Shown one piece after another: positions 13,585 through 21,418 of a DNA stretch of 64,000 nucleotides. The DNA is from Bacillus norwichensis (GTDB lineage: Bacteria; Bacillota; Bacilli; Bacillales; Bacillaceae_C): positions 99,311 to 163,310 of the forward strand of contig NZ_JACSPV010000006.1 in the NCBI RefSeq assembly GCF_014836955.1. Reading direction: 5' to 3'. Numbering within the stretch: position 1 is the first letter of the stretch; every line of letters starts with the position of its first letter. The notes under the pieces were generated by a model that was given only the letters and a program-made list of their open reading frames with translations, was not told the origin of the DNA and ran no database searches. Position numbers and translations under genes: made by a program.

Positions 13585-13625
13585 TAAGCTTTGGCGATTA
13601 GTTGTATTTTTTTGAAAAAACTAAT

Positions 13626-13642
13626 AAAACTTAAATAGTTTT
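13626..13642. promoter_or_regulatory. Candidate TetR operator before the MFS gene
   Basis: AAAACT-TAAAT-AGTTTT is a 6-bp dyad 23 bases before the MFS start. It shares TTAAATAGTTTT with the region upstream of the TetR gene. Confidence 0.5.
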
Positions 13643-13664
13643 TATGTTTTTATAGAGGTGCGAT

Positions 13665-14891
13665 ATGAATTTTATTAAGCAAATGAGTACGAAAAAAAGA
13701 CTAGCATTAATGTTTGCTACTGCAATTTTGTTTTTAGATATGCTACTATATAGCGTTATTATACCGCTGACTCCTTACTATGAAGAGAATTTCAACGCTT
13801 CACCAACCTTGATAGGTGTTTTGTTCAGCAGCTATTCCATTACTTTATTGATTTTCACCACTTATTTTGGAAATTTAACAGATCGAATCGGAAGAAAGAA
13901 ACCGATTGTGATCGGATTGATTGGACTCACACTTTCGACTATTGTATTTGCACACCCGTTCAATTTTGAAATGCTTATTATTGCGAGGGGGCTTCAAGGT
14001 ATTGCTTCAGCAGCAACTTGGACTGCTTCGCTGGCTCTCCTTGCTGATATGTTCGTTAAAAAGGAAAGGGCGTTTGCCATGGGAATAGCGATGACCAGCA
14101 TGTCTGCAGGTACATTGTTAGGAGCTCCGATTGGCGGTTTTTTGATTGAATTTGGTGGGTATGCAACCCCTTTTTACACGATTTCGGTGCTATTAATCAT
14201 TGTTATGATTACAGCAGCTATCTACTTGCAGGATGAGCCAAGAACGGCTGTTCAGGTACCGACGAGGGTTGTGGATTTATTAAAACAGCGGGAAGTCGTT
14301 TGGATTTTGACCATAATGGTTGTCGGTGAAGGAGCATTGACGATGCTAGAACCCATTTTGCCGATTTATTTAGCCAGCACGTTCAGTGGGAATTCATTTT
14401 TTATTGGTCTAATGTTTGGAGTCATTACATTAACTTATGGAATAATGGCTCCGGTATCTGGATATTTAATCAATAAATACACACCGAGCCGGGTTGTGCT
14501 GGTAGGTTTGCTCTGCACAGGTCTAGTTTTGCCTTTCGTCGTCATAGCTAAATCCACCATTCCAATGATTATTGCTTTATTATTATTGGGGGCAAGTATA
14601 GGGCTCGCGGTTTCACCCACGTTAACAATGCTTGGGAATACACAAAAAGAAGGAGAACAAAACTCTTACGGAGCTTTATACAGCTTATTTAATATATTTT
14701 TTGCCGGCGCTGCTATTATCGGTCCCCTAGTGGGAGGAGTGCTGACGGATGTGTTTACGTCAAAAGTTACGATTCTGATTGCAAGTGGGGTAGTCATCCT
14801 ATCGACATATGGATTGTCTTTAACAAGGAAAAAGAGCATGAGAAGTCAAGAGGGTGTACCAGCGGTAGATATTGCTCAACGGGTGGATTAA
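13665..14891 (+). CDS. MFS drug exporter (DHA1 type)
   Basis: 408-residue major facilitator with 12 predicted membrane segments. Loop 2-3 carries the MFS signature GNLTDRIGRKKPIVIG, and helix 5 has the antiporter-type MSAGTLLGAPIGGFL motif. This class exports drugs or metabolites by proton antiport. The ATG has AGAGGTG upstream. Pairing with the upstream TetR gene and the shared operator word support inducible efflux. The substrate cannot be read from sequence. Confidence 0.88.
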   Translation: MNFIKQMSTKKRLALMFATAILFLDMLLYSVIIPLTPYYEENFNASPTLIGVLFSSYSITLLIFTTYFGNLTDRIGRKKPIVIGLIGLTLSTIVFAHPFNFEMLIIARGLQGIASAATWTASLALLADMFVKKERAFAMGIAMTSMSAGTLLGAPIGGFLIEFGGYATPFYTISVLLIIVMITAAIYLQDEPRTAVQVPTRVVDLLKQREVVWILTIMVVGEGALTMLEPILPIYLASTFSGNSFFIGLMFGVITLTYGIMAPVSGYLINKYTPSRVVLVGLLCTGLVLPFVVIAKSTIPMIIALLLLGASIGLAVSPTLTMLGNTQKEGEQNSYGALYSLFNIFFAGAAIIGPLVGGVLTDVFTSKVTILIASGVVILSTYGLSLTRKKSMRSQEGVPAVDIAQRVD

Positions 14892-14943
14892 CCTTTTTCC
14901 CTGTTTCTGTATGTTGAATTTGGAATCAAAATATGAACAAAAT

Positions 14944-14978
14944 CCTTGGCTGGATTGTAGATCCAGCCAAGGCTTTTT
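14944..14978 (+). terminator. Rho-independent terminator after the MFS gene
   Basis: CCTTGGCTGGAT and ATCCAGCCAAGG form a perfect 12-bp stem with a five-base loop, followed by CTTTTTG. Confidence 0.9.
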
Positions 14979-15008
14979 GATGAGATTAGTTTTATCGAAA
15001 AAAGTTTT

Positions 15009-15045
15009 GGTCCACTAGGATGAACTCTGATCACCCTAGTGGACC
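15009..15045. repeat. Perfect 11-bp inverted repeat, function unclear
   Basis: GGTCCACTAGG and CCTAGTGGACC flank 15 bases. No T-run follows on the plus strand; on the minus strand AAAACTTTTTT follows, so it could be a minus-strand terminator, though no minus-strand gene ends here. It lies 30 bases past the MFS terminator and 130 bases before ctaG. Confidence 0.55.
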
Positions 15046-15174
15046 TTCTAGTAGAATTGCTTCAAGAATTACATACATGGGTAGTTCAAGACATTCAAAA
15101 GTCAGTGTCATAAGTAGGGGAATCCGTAATAAAATGAATAGATGCAGGGGTTTTCGAAAAAAGGGGTGAACACC

Positions 15175-15957
15175 ATGATGGTATTGAGTGGCCTGGCTAC
15201 TTGGAATATGCCGCTCTTGATTATCCTTGTATGTATATCGGTGGGATATTTTTTCTCAATGAGAAAACATTCAGACGTCAGATCTGGTCAGTTCTATTGG
15301 TTTTTTTCGGGAATCGGGTTGTTCTACTTGTTAATTGGCAGCCCATTATATATCCTCAGTCATTTCACGTTTATTACCCATATGATGCAAATGAGTATTC
15401 TTTATTTTTTTGTGCCGCCGCTCCTTTTGCTCGGTATTTCTAGAAGCTTAGGACAAAAGTGGAAAAAGCGAAATCTAACTTCAATTTCTGCCCTCATCGT
15501 TTTCTCCATATTATTCTTTCTGTATCATTTACCTCAAATTCTTCCATTTCTTTATATAAATCTAGTTTTTCATACGAGCTTCATAATCGGCCTGTTTGCC
15601 TTAGCGTTTTTTATGTGGCTCCCTGTTATTACACCTGACCCTAGTCTGAAGAGGTATTCATGGTGGAGCAGTATTTTATTAATGCCAGCCTGTTTATTAC
15701 TTATATTGAATGGATTATTAGGCGGGCAAGATACCAGTCCATTGTTTGGTCAGCTGATGTTAAAGCTGTGTATCCCTTCCGATCAATCAGGAGTCTTGCT
15801 TCCTTTTAAAATAAATACGAAGGCTGACCAAATTTTTGGTGGTCTATTGATGCTTTTGCTTCATAAATTTAGCTTAATGACGGCAATACGTCTTGGAAGA
15901 CAGAGAATGTACCTGCAAAACCTAAAATTAAAACCGTCACTCCATAAGATGGAATGA
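15175..15957 (+). CDS. ctaG: Cytochrome c oxidase assembly factor CtaG-like protein
   Basis: Polytopic membrane protein of about 260 residues matching the caa3-type CtaG family (about 300 in B. subtilis), needed for assembly of active caa3 oxidase in relatives. Seven or so membrane helices, with family landmarks such as SHFTFITHMMQMSILYFFVPPLLLLG and a YHLPQILPF segment. I placed the start at ATG 15175, seven bases after AAAGGGGTG; an ATG at 15142 is in frame but lacks a good site. It is separated from the usual ctaBCDEF cluster, at least within this window. Confidence 0.75.
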   Translation: MMVLSGLATWNMPLLIILVCISVGYFFSMRKHSDVRSGQFYWFFSGIGLFYLLIGSPLYILSHFTFITHMMQMSILYFFVPPLLLLGISRSLGQKWKKRNLTSISALIVFSILFFLYHLPQILPFLYINLVFHTSFIIGLFALAFFMWLPVITPDPSLKRYSWWSSILLMPACLLLILNGLLGGQDTSPLFGQLMLKLCIPSDQSGVLLPFKINTKADQIFGGLLMLLLHKFSLMTAIRLGRQRMYLQNLKLKPSLHKME

Positions 15958-15965
15958 CGGTTTTT
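15930..15965. terminator. Bidirectional terminator between ctaG and the MMPL gene
   Basis: AAACCGTCACTCCA and TGGAATGACGGTTT (one mismatch) form a long stem with A and T tracts on either side. It overlaps the last codons of ctaG and ends the convergent MMPL gene. Confidence 0.85.
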
Positions 15966-15972
15966 CAATGTG

Positions 15973-18108
15973 TTAAGCAGCTTCTTTCCTTCTGACTATG
16001 CGTTTCGGCCAAAAGCTCCATTTACCAAGGAGTATCAATATAGCTGGAATGAGAATTGGACGAACGATAAATGTATCGATCAAAATCCCCAAAGCCATAA
16101 TGAATCCGAACAACTTTAATTCGTAGATAGGCATCGTTGCCAGTACAAGGAAAGTTGCGGCCAAAATTAATCCCGCAGAACTAATGACACCGCCTGTGCG
16201 ATCAACGCCTTTTCTAACGGCATCTGCAAACGGCATGAAGCTGACTTCTTCACGGATCCTGGCGATTAGCATGATTGAATAATCTACACCGAGTGTGATA
16301 AGAAACACTAAAGCGTACAGTGGTATTCGATAGCTGATGGCATCCAGTCCCAGGAAGATTTTAAACAGGAATAGTGAAAGACCAATCGTTGCTGCGTATG
16401 AGAGTAGGATGGTCCCAATCATATAGATAGGTGCGACGATGGAACGAGTTTGCAGACCTAGCATGACGGAGATAAGGACGATCATCAATATCATGACTAC
16501 AATGGTGTCACGTTTATTGATATCCCTGAGGTCTGCATTTTTTGCACTTTCCCCGGCAATGAACAGTTCAGTGTCCACCAGATCAGCGTTTTTTAGAATT
16601 TCATCGCTTTTTTCGCGGATAGTTTTAACAGCATCCAACGCTTCATGTTCATATGGATTTCCCTTGAATATCAATGAAAGCTTGGCGCTTTTTCCGTCTT
16701 CGGACAAAGAGTGGCCCTGCGCAGTCACCTGGTCAACGCCTTTGATGTTCTCAAGATCCTTGAGCACAGATTGCAAACTCTGCATTTCAAGCTTCTGATC
16801 AGATACGAAAAGCAGAGTTCCTGGTGCCAAACTTCCTTCAGAAAAATCTTCCCTGAGTTGTTCATAGCCGATCCGTGAAGACAGGTCTTCAGGGAAGGAG
16901 GCAATTATATCATATGACTCTTCTATTTTCGTCATATTCCACCCTGCAAGTGTCAAAAGAAGGGTGATAGGAATTAGAAAAGCGACCGGACGTTTCGTCA
17001 CCTTGTCAGCAATTTTTCCCCAAATTGTTTTCTTCTCAGCTTTTTCATCCCCGTACTTTGGAATGACGGGCCAGAAGGCTTTTCGGCCAGTTAATGCGAA
17101 TAGGGCAGGCAAGAGTGTCAGTCCTGCGATCAGCATGAAGGCTGCTGCAATCGCAAACGCGGGAGCAAAATTTCGATAAGGCTCATATAAGGCAAAAAAC
17201 AAAGTTGCCACCCCAAGGACAATCGTACTTCCACTAAAAAAGATCGGCTCTTTAACATGGCGCATCGTTTCGCGCATAGCCGCGCTTTTATGTTCATGGG
17301 TACGGAGCTCCTCGCGATAACGGGAGAATATGAGCAACGAATAATCAGTTACCACCGCAAATAAAAGGATGGTCATGATTGAAACAGCCTGACTGTCAAT
17401 GGTAAACAATCCCGCTTTCGTAGCCAGCCCGATTACTTTATCGACAACTGTGTACACAATTGCGGCGCCGATTAGTGGGATAAAAGTCAACAGAGGTGAA
17501 CGATAGATCAATAGCAGCAGGACCAAAATTAAACAGACAGTTGACAGTAAAAGGACAATGTCTGCACGGCTGAACAGTTCAACAGCATCTGCTGCGATTC
17601 CTGCTGGTCCTGTCCATGACACCTTTACATCATTATCTGTGGTAACTTGCTTTTTAATTTGATTTACTGCTGCATGTAAATCCTTGCTCTCAAGCTTTTC
17701 AGGAAGCATGATGGGTAGGAAGAATGTCTTCTTATTTTCAGAGAGAAATGCATATCTAACTTCCGGAGGCATGTTGGATAATGGAATTGTCTCGATGTGT
17801 CCATACTTTTTATCCATCTCCAGGTCCTCAATCTGCTGGGCAAACTTTAATATCTCATCATCTGTCAGGCCGCTTTCCTTGGAAAAAACAGCAAACAGTG
17901 GCAATCCTTCGTCATCCGGGAAAAATTTTTCCAATTGCCGATCAGCGATGATAGATTCAGCATCCGGAGGGAGACCCGCGTCTTTATTCGCAGCAACAAA
18001 ATCTTTGGCCCCGGGTGCAAAGCTTGACAATATGCCAGCCAAAGCGGCCCATATAATAAGCGCAAACCACCAAAGGCGATTGCCTTTTAATATATTTTTA
18101 GCCATCAT
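15973..18108 (-). CDS. MMPL/RND-type exporter (YdfJ-like)
   Basis: 711-residue RND-superfamily exporter with duplicated topology: an N-terminal helix, a large extracellular loop (about 50-190), a helix bundle (about 195-370), a second loop and a second bundle ending at about 700. SIMTILLFAVVTDYSLLIFSRYREEL and the matching ALVFLITLGVDYSIMLIARIREE carry the Asp-Tyr motif of proton relay. Gram-positive members export lipids or hydrophobic compounds. I chose ATG 18108 (AAAGGGG upstream); TTG 18129 would overlap the previous gene. It follows a small four-helix membrane gene with a five-base gap, so the two are probably co-transcribed. Confidence 0.88.
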   Translation of the reverse strand: MMAKNILKGNRLWWFALIIWAALAGILSSFAPGAKDFVAANKDAGLPPDAESIIADRQLEKFFPDDEGLPLFAVFSKESGLTDDEILKFAQQIEDLEMDKKYGHIETIPLSNMPPEVRYAFLSENKKTFFLPIMLPEKLESKDLHAAVNQIKKQVTTDNDVKVSWTGPAGIAADAVELFSRADIVLLLSTVCLILVLLLLIYRSPLLTFIPLIGAAIVYTVVDKVIGLATKAGLFTIDSQAVSIMTILLFAVVTDYSLLIFSRYREELRTHEHKSAAMRETMRHVKEPIFFSGSTIVLGVATLFFALYEPYRNFAPAFAIAAAFMLIAGLTLLPALFALTGRKAFWPVIPKYGDEKAEKKTIWGKIADKVTKRPVAFLIPITLLLTLAGWNMTKIEESYDIIASFPEDLSSRIGYEQLREDFSEGSLAPGTLLFVSDQKLEMQSLQSVLKDLENIKGVDQVTAQGHSLSEDGKSAKLSLIFKGNPYEHEALDAVKTIREKSDEILKNADLVDTELFIAGESAKNADLRDINKRDTIVVMILMIVLISVMLGLQTRSIVAPIYMIGTILLSYAATIGLSLFLFKIFLGLDAISYRIPLYALVFLITLGVDYSIMLIARIREEVSFMPFADAVRKGVDRTGGVISSAGLILAATFLVLATMPIYELKLFGFIMALGILIDTFIVRPILIPAILILLGKWSFWPKRIVRRKEAA

Positions 18109-18112
18109 CGTT

Positions 18113-18508
18113 TTACCCCTTTCTCTCAATAAGGAACGTCACAAAAATAAATAGTGCGAAGCTGATCAGTAGAATGGACCCGCCGATGATATAGAAAATC
18201 AGAGAAAAAGTTTTATTTACACCGAACGGCTGAATGAATTGGAACCACATTCCCAATGTCAAACCGACTGAACCGATGACAGCGGTCCAACCGTGGAATG
18301 TGACCAATTTTTTTGCTCGCACGTCGAATATCCTATAAAAAGCCCCCCATGCAAACAACGATAACCAACCTACTAAGAGAATATGTGCATGAATTGGACG
18401 GAATGCATAAGATCCTGCTCCAGCCATATGCGAACCTAAGACTGCTCCTATTAAACCGAAAACCGATGCAATGCGAATTAAACGGATACCCCATTTTTCC
18501 TGTGACAT
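18113..18508 (-). CDS. Small four-helix membrane protein related to oxidase subunit I
   Basis: 131 residues with four hydrophobic segments. The stretch PIHAHILLVGWLSLFAWGAFYRIF resembles the first helices of cytochrome oxidase or NorB-type subunit I, including an HxH in a helix. It is far too short to be an oxidase (500 or more residues). Such short proteins are often automatically labelled cytochrome c oxidase in Bacillus; the true role is unknown. It heads a two-gene unit with the MMPL exporter. Confidence 0.65.
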   Translation of the reverse strand: MSQEKWGIRLIRIASVFGLIGAVLGSHMAGAGSYAFRPIHAHILLVGWLSLFAWGAFYRIFDVRAKKLVTFHGWTAVIGSVGLTLGMWFQFIQPFGVNKTFSLIFYIIGGSILLISFALFIFVTFLIERKG

Positions 18509-18709
18509 TGTTTATTTGTCCTCCTGTATTGTTGTGTATATATGTATCCTAAGTCCCGAAAGTGAACTTAACATTAACAGAAGGTTACAAGTCCATTTTT
18601 GTGTTTTACTTGGACTTAATGGAATGGGCTGATGGTCAAAACATTTATATGAACCTTTTTATGCCTTTGTACCAGGAAAAAGAGAATAGCATATAGTCCA
18701 AATTAGCAA

Positions 18710-18802
18710 ATGGAAAAGGTTATTGGATGTGGATTAAACAGTCAAGATCCTAAAAAAGTGGCAGAACTTTTATTCAAAAGTTTTTTGCTGATAGATTTCT
18801 AA
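18710..18802 (+). pseudogene. 30-codon gene remnant
   Basis: An ATG opens 30 codons (MEKVIGCGLNSQDPKKVAEL...) with coding-like composition, ending in TAA. The N-terminal pattern resembles a glyoxalase/VOC start, but the rest of such a protein is missing. It has no good ribosome binding site and lies in a 610-base gap without an intact gene. Confidence 0.3.
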
Positions 18803-18914
18803 GCCGAAATGGATTATTAGGATAAATCTAAATTTGAAATTAAAGGCAGCCTAATTTGATTTTTTCCTGACTAGATGGATATTAACAGCAAGAGAGACTG
18901 TGAACTTGACTAAA

Positions 18915-19053
18915 ATGGATAAAGGGCCGATGGAAATAGACGAGTTTGTAAAAAAGATCTTTTGATATTCCGTTAGTAGAAGGGACAGTGGTATGCTATA
19001 TCGTTGATTCTAAGGGAGAAATAGCATCAAAATCGTCGCTTCAAATAGGTTAG
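18915..19053 (+). pseudogene. Frameshifted gene remnant
   Basis: From ATG 18915 the frame reads MDKGPMEIDEFVKKIF and stops. Shifting by one at the TTTT run (18960-18963) continues as DIPLVEGTVVCYIVDSKGEI to a TAG at 19051. The joined 46 residues look like real protein and the family is not recognised. With the piece at 18710 it marks 18509-19120 as a decayed region; I see no other gene there. Confidence 0.4.
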
Positions 19054-19120
19054 CCTGCAATGGAAAGCTTAACGAATGAAATTGGGTAGAGTTAGTGATT
19101 CATTCTACCTTTATAAGTAT

Positions 19121-20509
19121 TTAGTTATCCGGGTATGATGGCAATTTCACTATGAATTTCATACCTCGATCTGTATTCCTTCTTACATCTATAGAACCTC
19201 CGTGTAGCTTAACAACCTGATGGACAATCGACAGGCCAAGGCCTGTCCCCGGTATTTGCTTTGTTCTTGATTCGTCCGCTCTGTAAAATCTATCAAATAT
19301 CCGTTCCAAATGTTTCTCCTCTATCCCAATGCCACTGTCACAATAGGAGACTACTACTCCATCTTCTTTTTTATTCAATGTAATATCAATAGAACCGCCA
19401 GCCTCGGTATATTTTAAAGCATTGGATAAAAGGTTTTCCCAAACTTTTTCCAAAAAAGCAGGATCTCCGAAGATTTCTGTTTCATCAAGATCTATGGATA
19501 AAGACATATCCTTTTCTTCAAGAAGCCATCTGTATCTCCGGGTGACCTCCATCATTTGTTCATTGAGTTTAAATCTTCTCTTACGGAGCGGTGAAACAAG
19601 CTGATCTAATGACGTTAAAAGCATGAGCTGATTTGTCAGTGAAGAAAGCCGTTCAGTTTCTGATTGGATCACTTTGGCAAAATTTTTCCTTTCTGTTTCT
19701 GGGAGACCACTGTCCATCAGCAGTTCCGCATATCCTTTAATATTTAAAAGCGGGGACTGAAAATCATGCGACACATCGCTAATGAAATTTTTTCGGATTT
19801 TGTCGTTTTCATTCAACCGCTCTGTCATGTTTCGAAAACTTTGGGCAAGCTGCCCGATTTCATCTCGCTGGTTGATGTCCAATTCGGGAGAAAATTGCTC
19901 TTTGCCCACTTCTTTCGAAGCCATGGTTAATTTTGTAATCGGATCAATAAGCTTTTTGGCGACGATTAACATGACGAGTACGCTGATGATCGCCATGATG
20001 ATGATCATACCGCCAAGCAAATAATGTACTTCTGTAAAAAGGAACTTGATATCAGGACGGAGGAAGAGGGCATAGTCAGCTTCATTATGACGGAAAGGGA
20101 CTCCAACCGTATTGGCAAGTTCGTCTGAGAAGAAGCCTGTTACAAATGTTTCGGTTGGGAAGTCCCTCATTCCGTGGTAGATTTTTCGATTCAAAACCTT
20201 GCTGACAGCATCCTCTGAAAGATTGTTGACACGAAATGGTGCACCATATTGAATCGTTTTATGTTTCTCGTTTACAACATAAATTTTATAGCCTGTTGCT
20301 GCTTGGGTTTGGAGAAAGCCTTCCAAATCCAGTTTTTTCTCTGATTCAATGAAGGAAGCTAATGATAAAGCAATTTCCATGTTTTTTTCATCATTTTTAT
20401 CTTTTAACACTTGATGATAAAAGGTGTTAACAGCTAAAAAAGCAATCAGAGCGCTCATAATCATCGTTCCGAGTGTAAAGACAACGAATTTGCTGTAAAG
20501 GGATTTCAT
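19121..20509 (-). CDS. hssS: Sensor histidine kinase, HssS-like (heme sensing)
   Basis: 462-residue membrane kinase. Two membrane helices (about 12-30 and 165-185) flank an extracellular sensor (about 31-160). HAMP is at 186-240, HisKA has SHDFQSPL with His248, and the HATPase follows (NLLSNALKYTEAGG, DSGIGI, GTGLGLSI). The sensor domain resembles staphylococcal HssS from memory: the order YHG, then TFVTGFF, then NTVGVPF, then LRPDI is shared. Known role of HssS: detect toxic heme and phosphorylate HssR to induce the HrtAB efflux pump. No hrtAB is adjacent, so the target is elsewhere or different. It overlaps hssR by four bases. Confidence 0.8.
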   Translation of the reverse strand: MKSLYSKFVVFTLGTMIMSALIAFLAVNTFYHQVLKDKNDEKNMEIALSLASFIESEKKLDLEGFLQTQAATGYKIYVVNEKHKTIQYGAPFRVNNLSEDAVSKVLNRKIYHGMRDFPTETFVTGFFSDELANTVGVPFRHNEADYALFLRPDIKFLFTEVHYLLGGMIIIMAIISVLVMLIVAKKLIDPITKLTMASKEVGKEQFSPELDINQRDEIGQLAQSFRNMTERLNENDKIRKNFISDVSHDFQSPLLNIKGYAELLMDSGLPETERKNFAKVIQSETERLSSLTNQLMLLTSLDQLVSPLRKRRFKLNEQMMEVTRRYRWLLEEKDMSLSIDLDETEIFGDPAFLEKVWENLLSNALKYTEAGGSIDITLNKKEDGVVVSYCDSGIGIEEKHLERIFDRFYRADESRTKQIPGTGLGLSIVHQVVKLHGGSIDVRRNTDRGMKFIVKLPSYPDN

Positions 20510-21180
20510 TTTTGCATCACCTCAAGTTTGTAGCCAACACCTCGAACGGTTGAGATGACGATAATATCCGCCAATTTTTTCAACTTATCGCGAAGCCTTT
20601 TAATATGCACATTCAAAGTTTGCTCTTCACCTTCATAGTCATATCCCCAAACACGTTCAAGCAATATTTCACGGGTGAATACCTGGTTGGGGCGAGAAGC
20701 GAGGACAGACAGTAATTCAAATTCTTTCAGTGGCAGCAGGATCACTTTTTTTCCGACAGATACTTCATAACTTTGCCTGTTAATCGTAAGGGGGCCTACC
20801 TCGATTATGATATCGACCGTTTTATCATACCTTCTTAAAATGGCGTTGATTCTAAAAAGCAGCTCTTTTGGTTCAAACGGTTTGACAAGATAATCATCCG
20901 ATCCAGCCAGAAAGCCTTTCTCCTTATCTTCCAATTCTCCTTTGGCTGTCAATAAGAGGACGGGGACATCCGCCTCGGCTCTTAATTTTCTTGTCAGTGT
21001 ATAACCGTCCATTCCAGGCATCATGACATCTATGACAGCGAGATCGGGAATTTCATTATCTAACAGGGCTAGAGCATTTTTGCCGTTAGCTGCCTTTAAA
21101 ACGGTATAGCCAGCCTGCGTCAAATGGATATTAACCAAACCTAAAATATGTGGGTCGTCGTCAACAACGAGTATTTTCAA
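20506..21180 (-). CDS. hssR: Response regulator, OmpR/PhoB family, HssR-like
   Basis: 224 residues with start TTG at 21180, eight bases after AAAAGGAGC. The receiver domain has acidic residues at 7-9, phospho-acceptor Asp51 (VIDVMMPGMDG) and Lys in YLVKPF. The C-terminal winged helix is the OmpR type (LPLKEFELLSVLASRPNQVFTRE, RRLRDKL-type recognition helix, VRGVGYKLE). The open frame extends upstream to 21327, but that part has no receiver homology. Co-transcribed with and upstream of hssS. Assignment to HssR depends mainly on the partner kinase and on length. Confidence 0.82.
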   Translation of the reverse strand: MKILVVDDDPHILGLVNIHLTQAGYTVLKAANGKNALALLDNEIPDLAVIDVMMPGMDGYTLTRKLRAEADVPVLLLTAKGELEDKEKGFLAGSDDYLVKPFEPKELLFRINAILRRYDKTVDIIIEVGPLTINRQSYEVSVGKKVILLPLKEFELLSVLASRPNQVFTREILLERVWGYDYEGEEQTLNVHIKRLRDKLKKLADIIVISTVRGVGYKLEVMQK

Positions 21181-21386
21181 GTCGTCAGCTCCTTTTACTG
21201 AAACTGCTTCTATTATATAGGATGTTGAACTGTAAGAGAAAAGGGAAAGTGGAGGGAATAGAGAGCCATATTTTGAACAATATTCTTCACAATTCGAATA
21301 AATCATTGTTAGGTGCAATTTTTTCATTATATTTTACAATGTAATACCCGTCCCTCAACTGCCCGCGTTATAAATAAACAACAACA

Positions 21387-21411
21387 GAGACAGCCTTGGT
21401 TCGGCTGCCTC
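21387..21411 (-). terminator. Terminator of the sigma-54 activator gene
   Basis: On the minus strand GAGGCAGCC and GGCTGTCTC pair (one mismatch) around a seven-base loop eight bases past the stop, followed by TGTTGTTGTTT. Confidence 0.7.
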
Positions 21412-21418
21412 ATTGAAG

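Noticed and set aside
19045..19120. Terminator for hssS from GGTAGA/TCTACC
   Set aside because: Only a six-base stem and no T-run on the minus strand.
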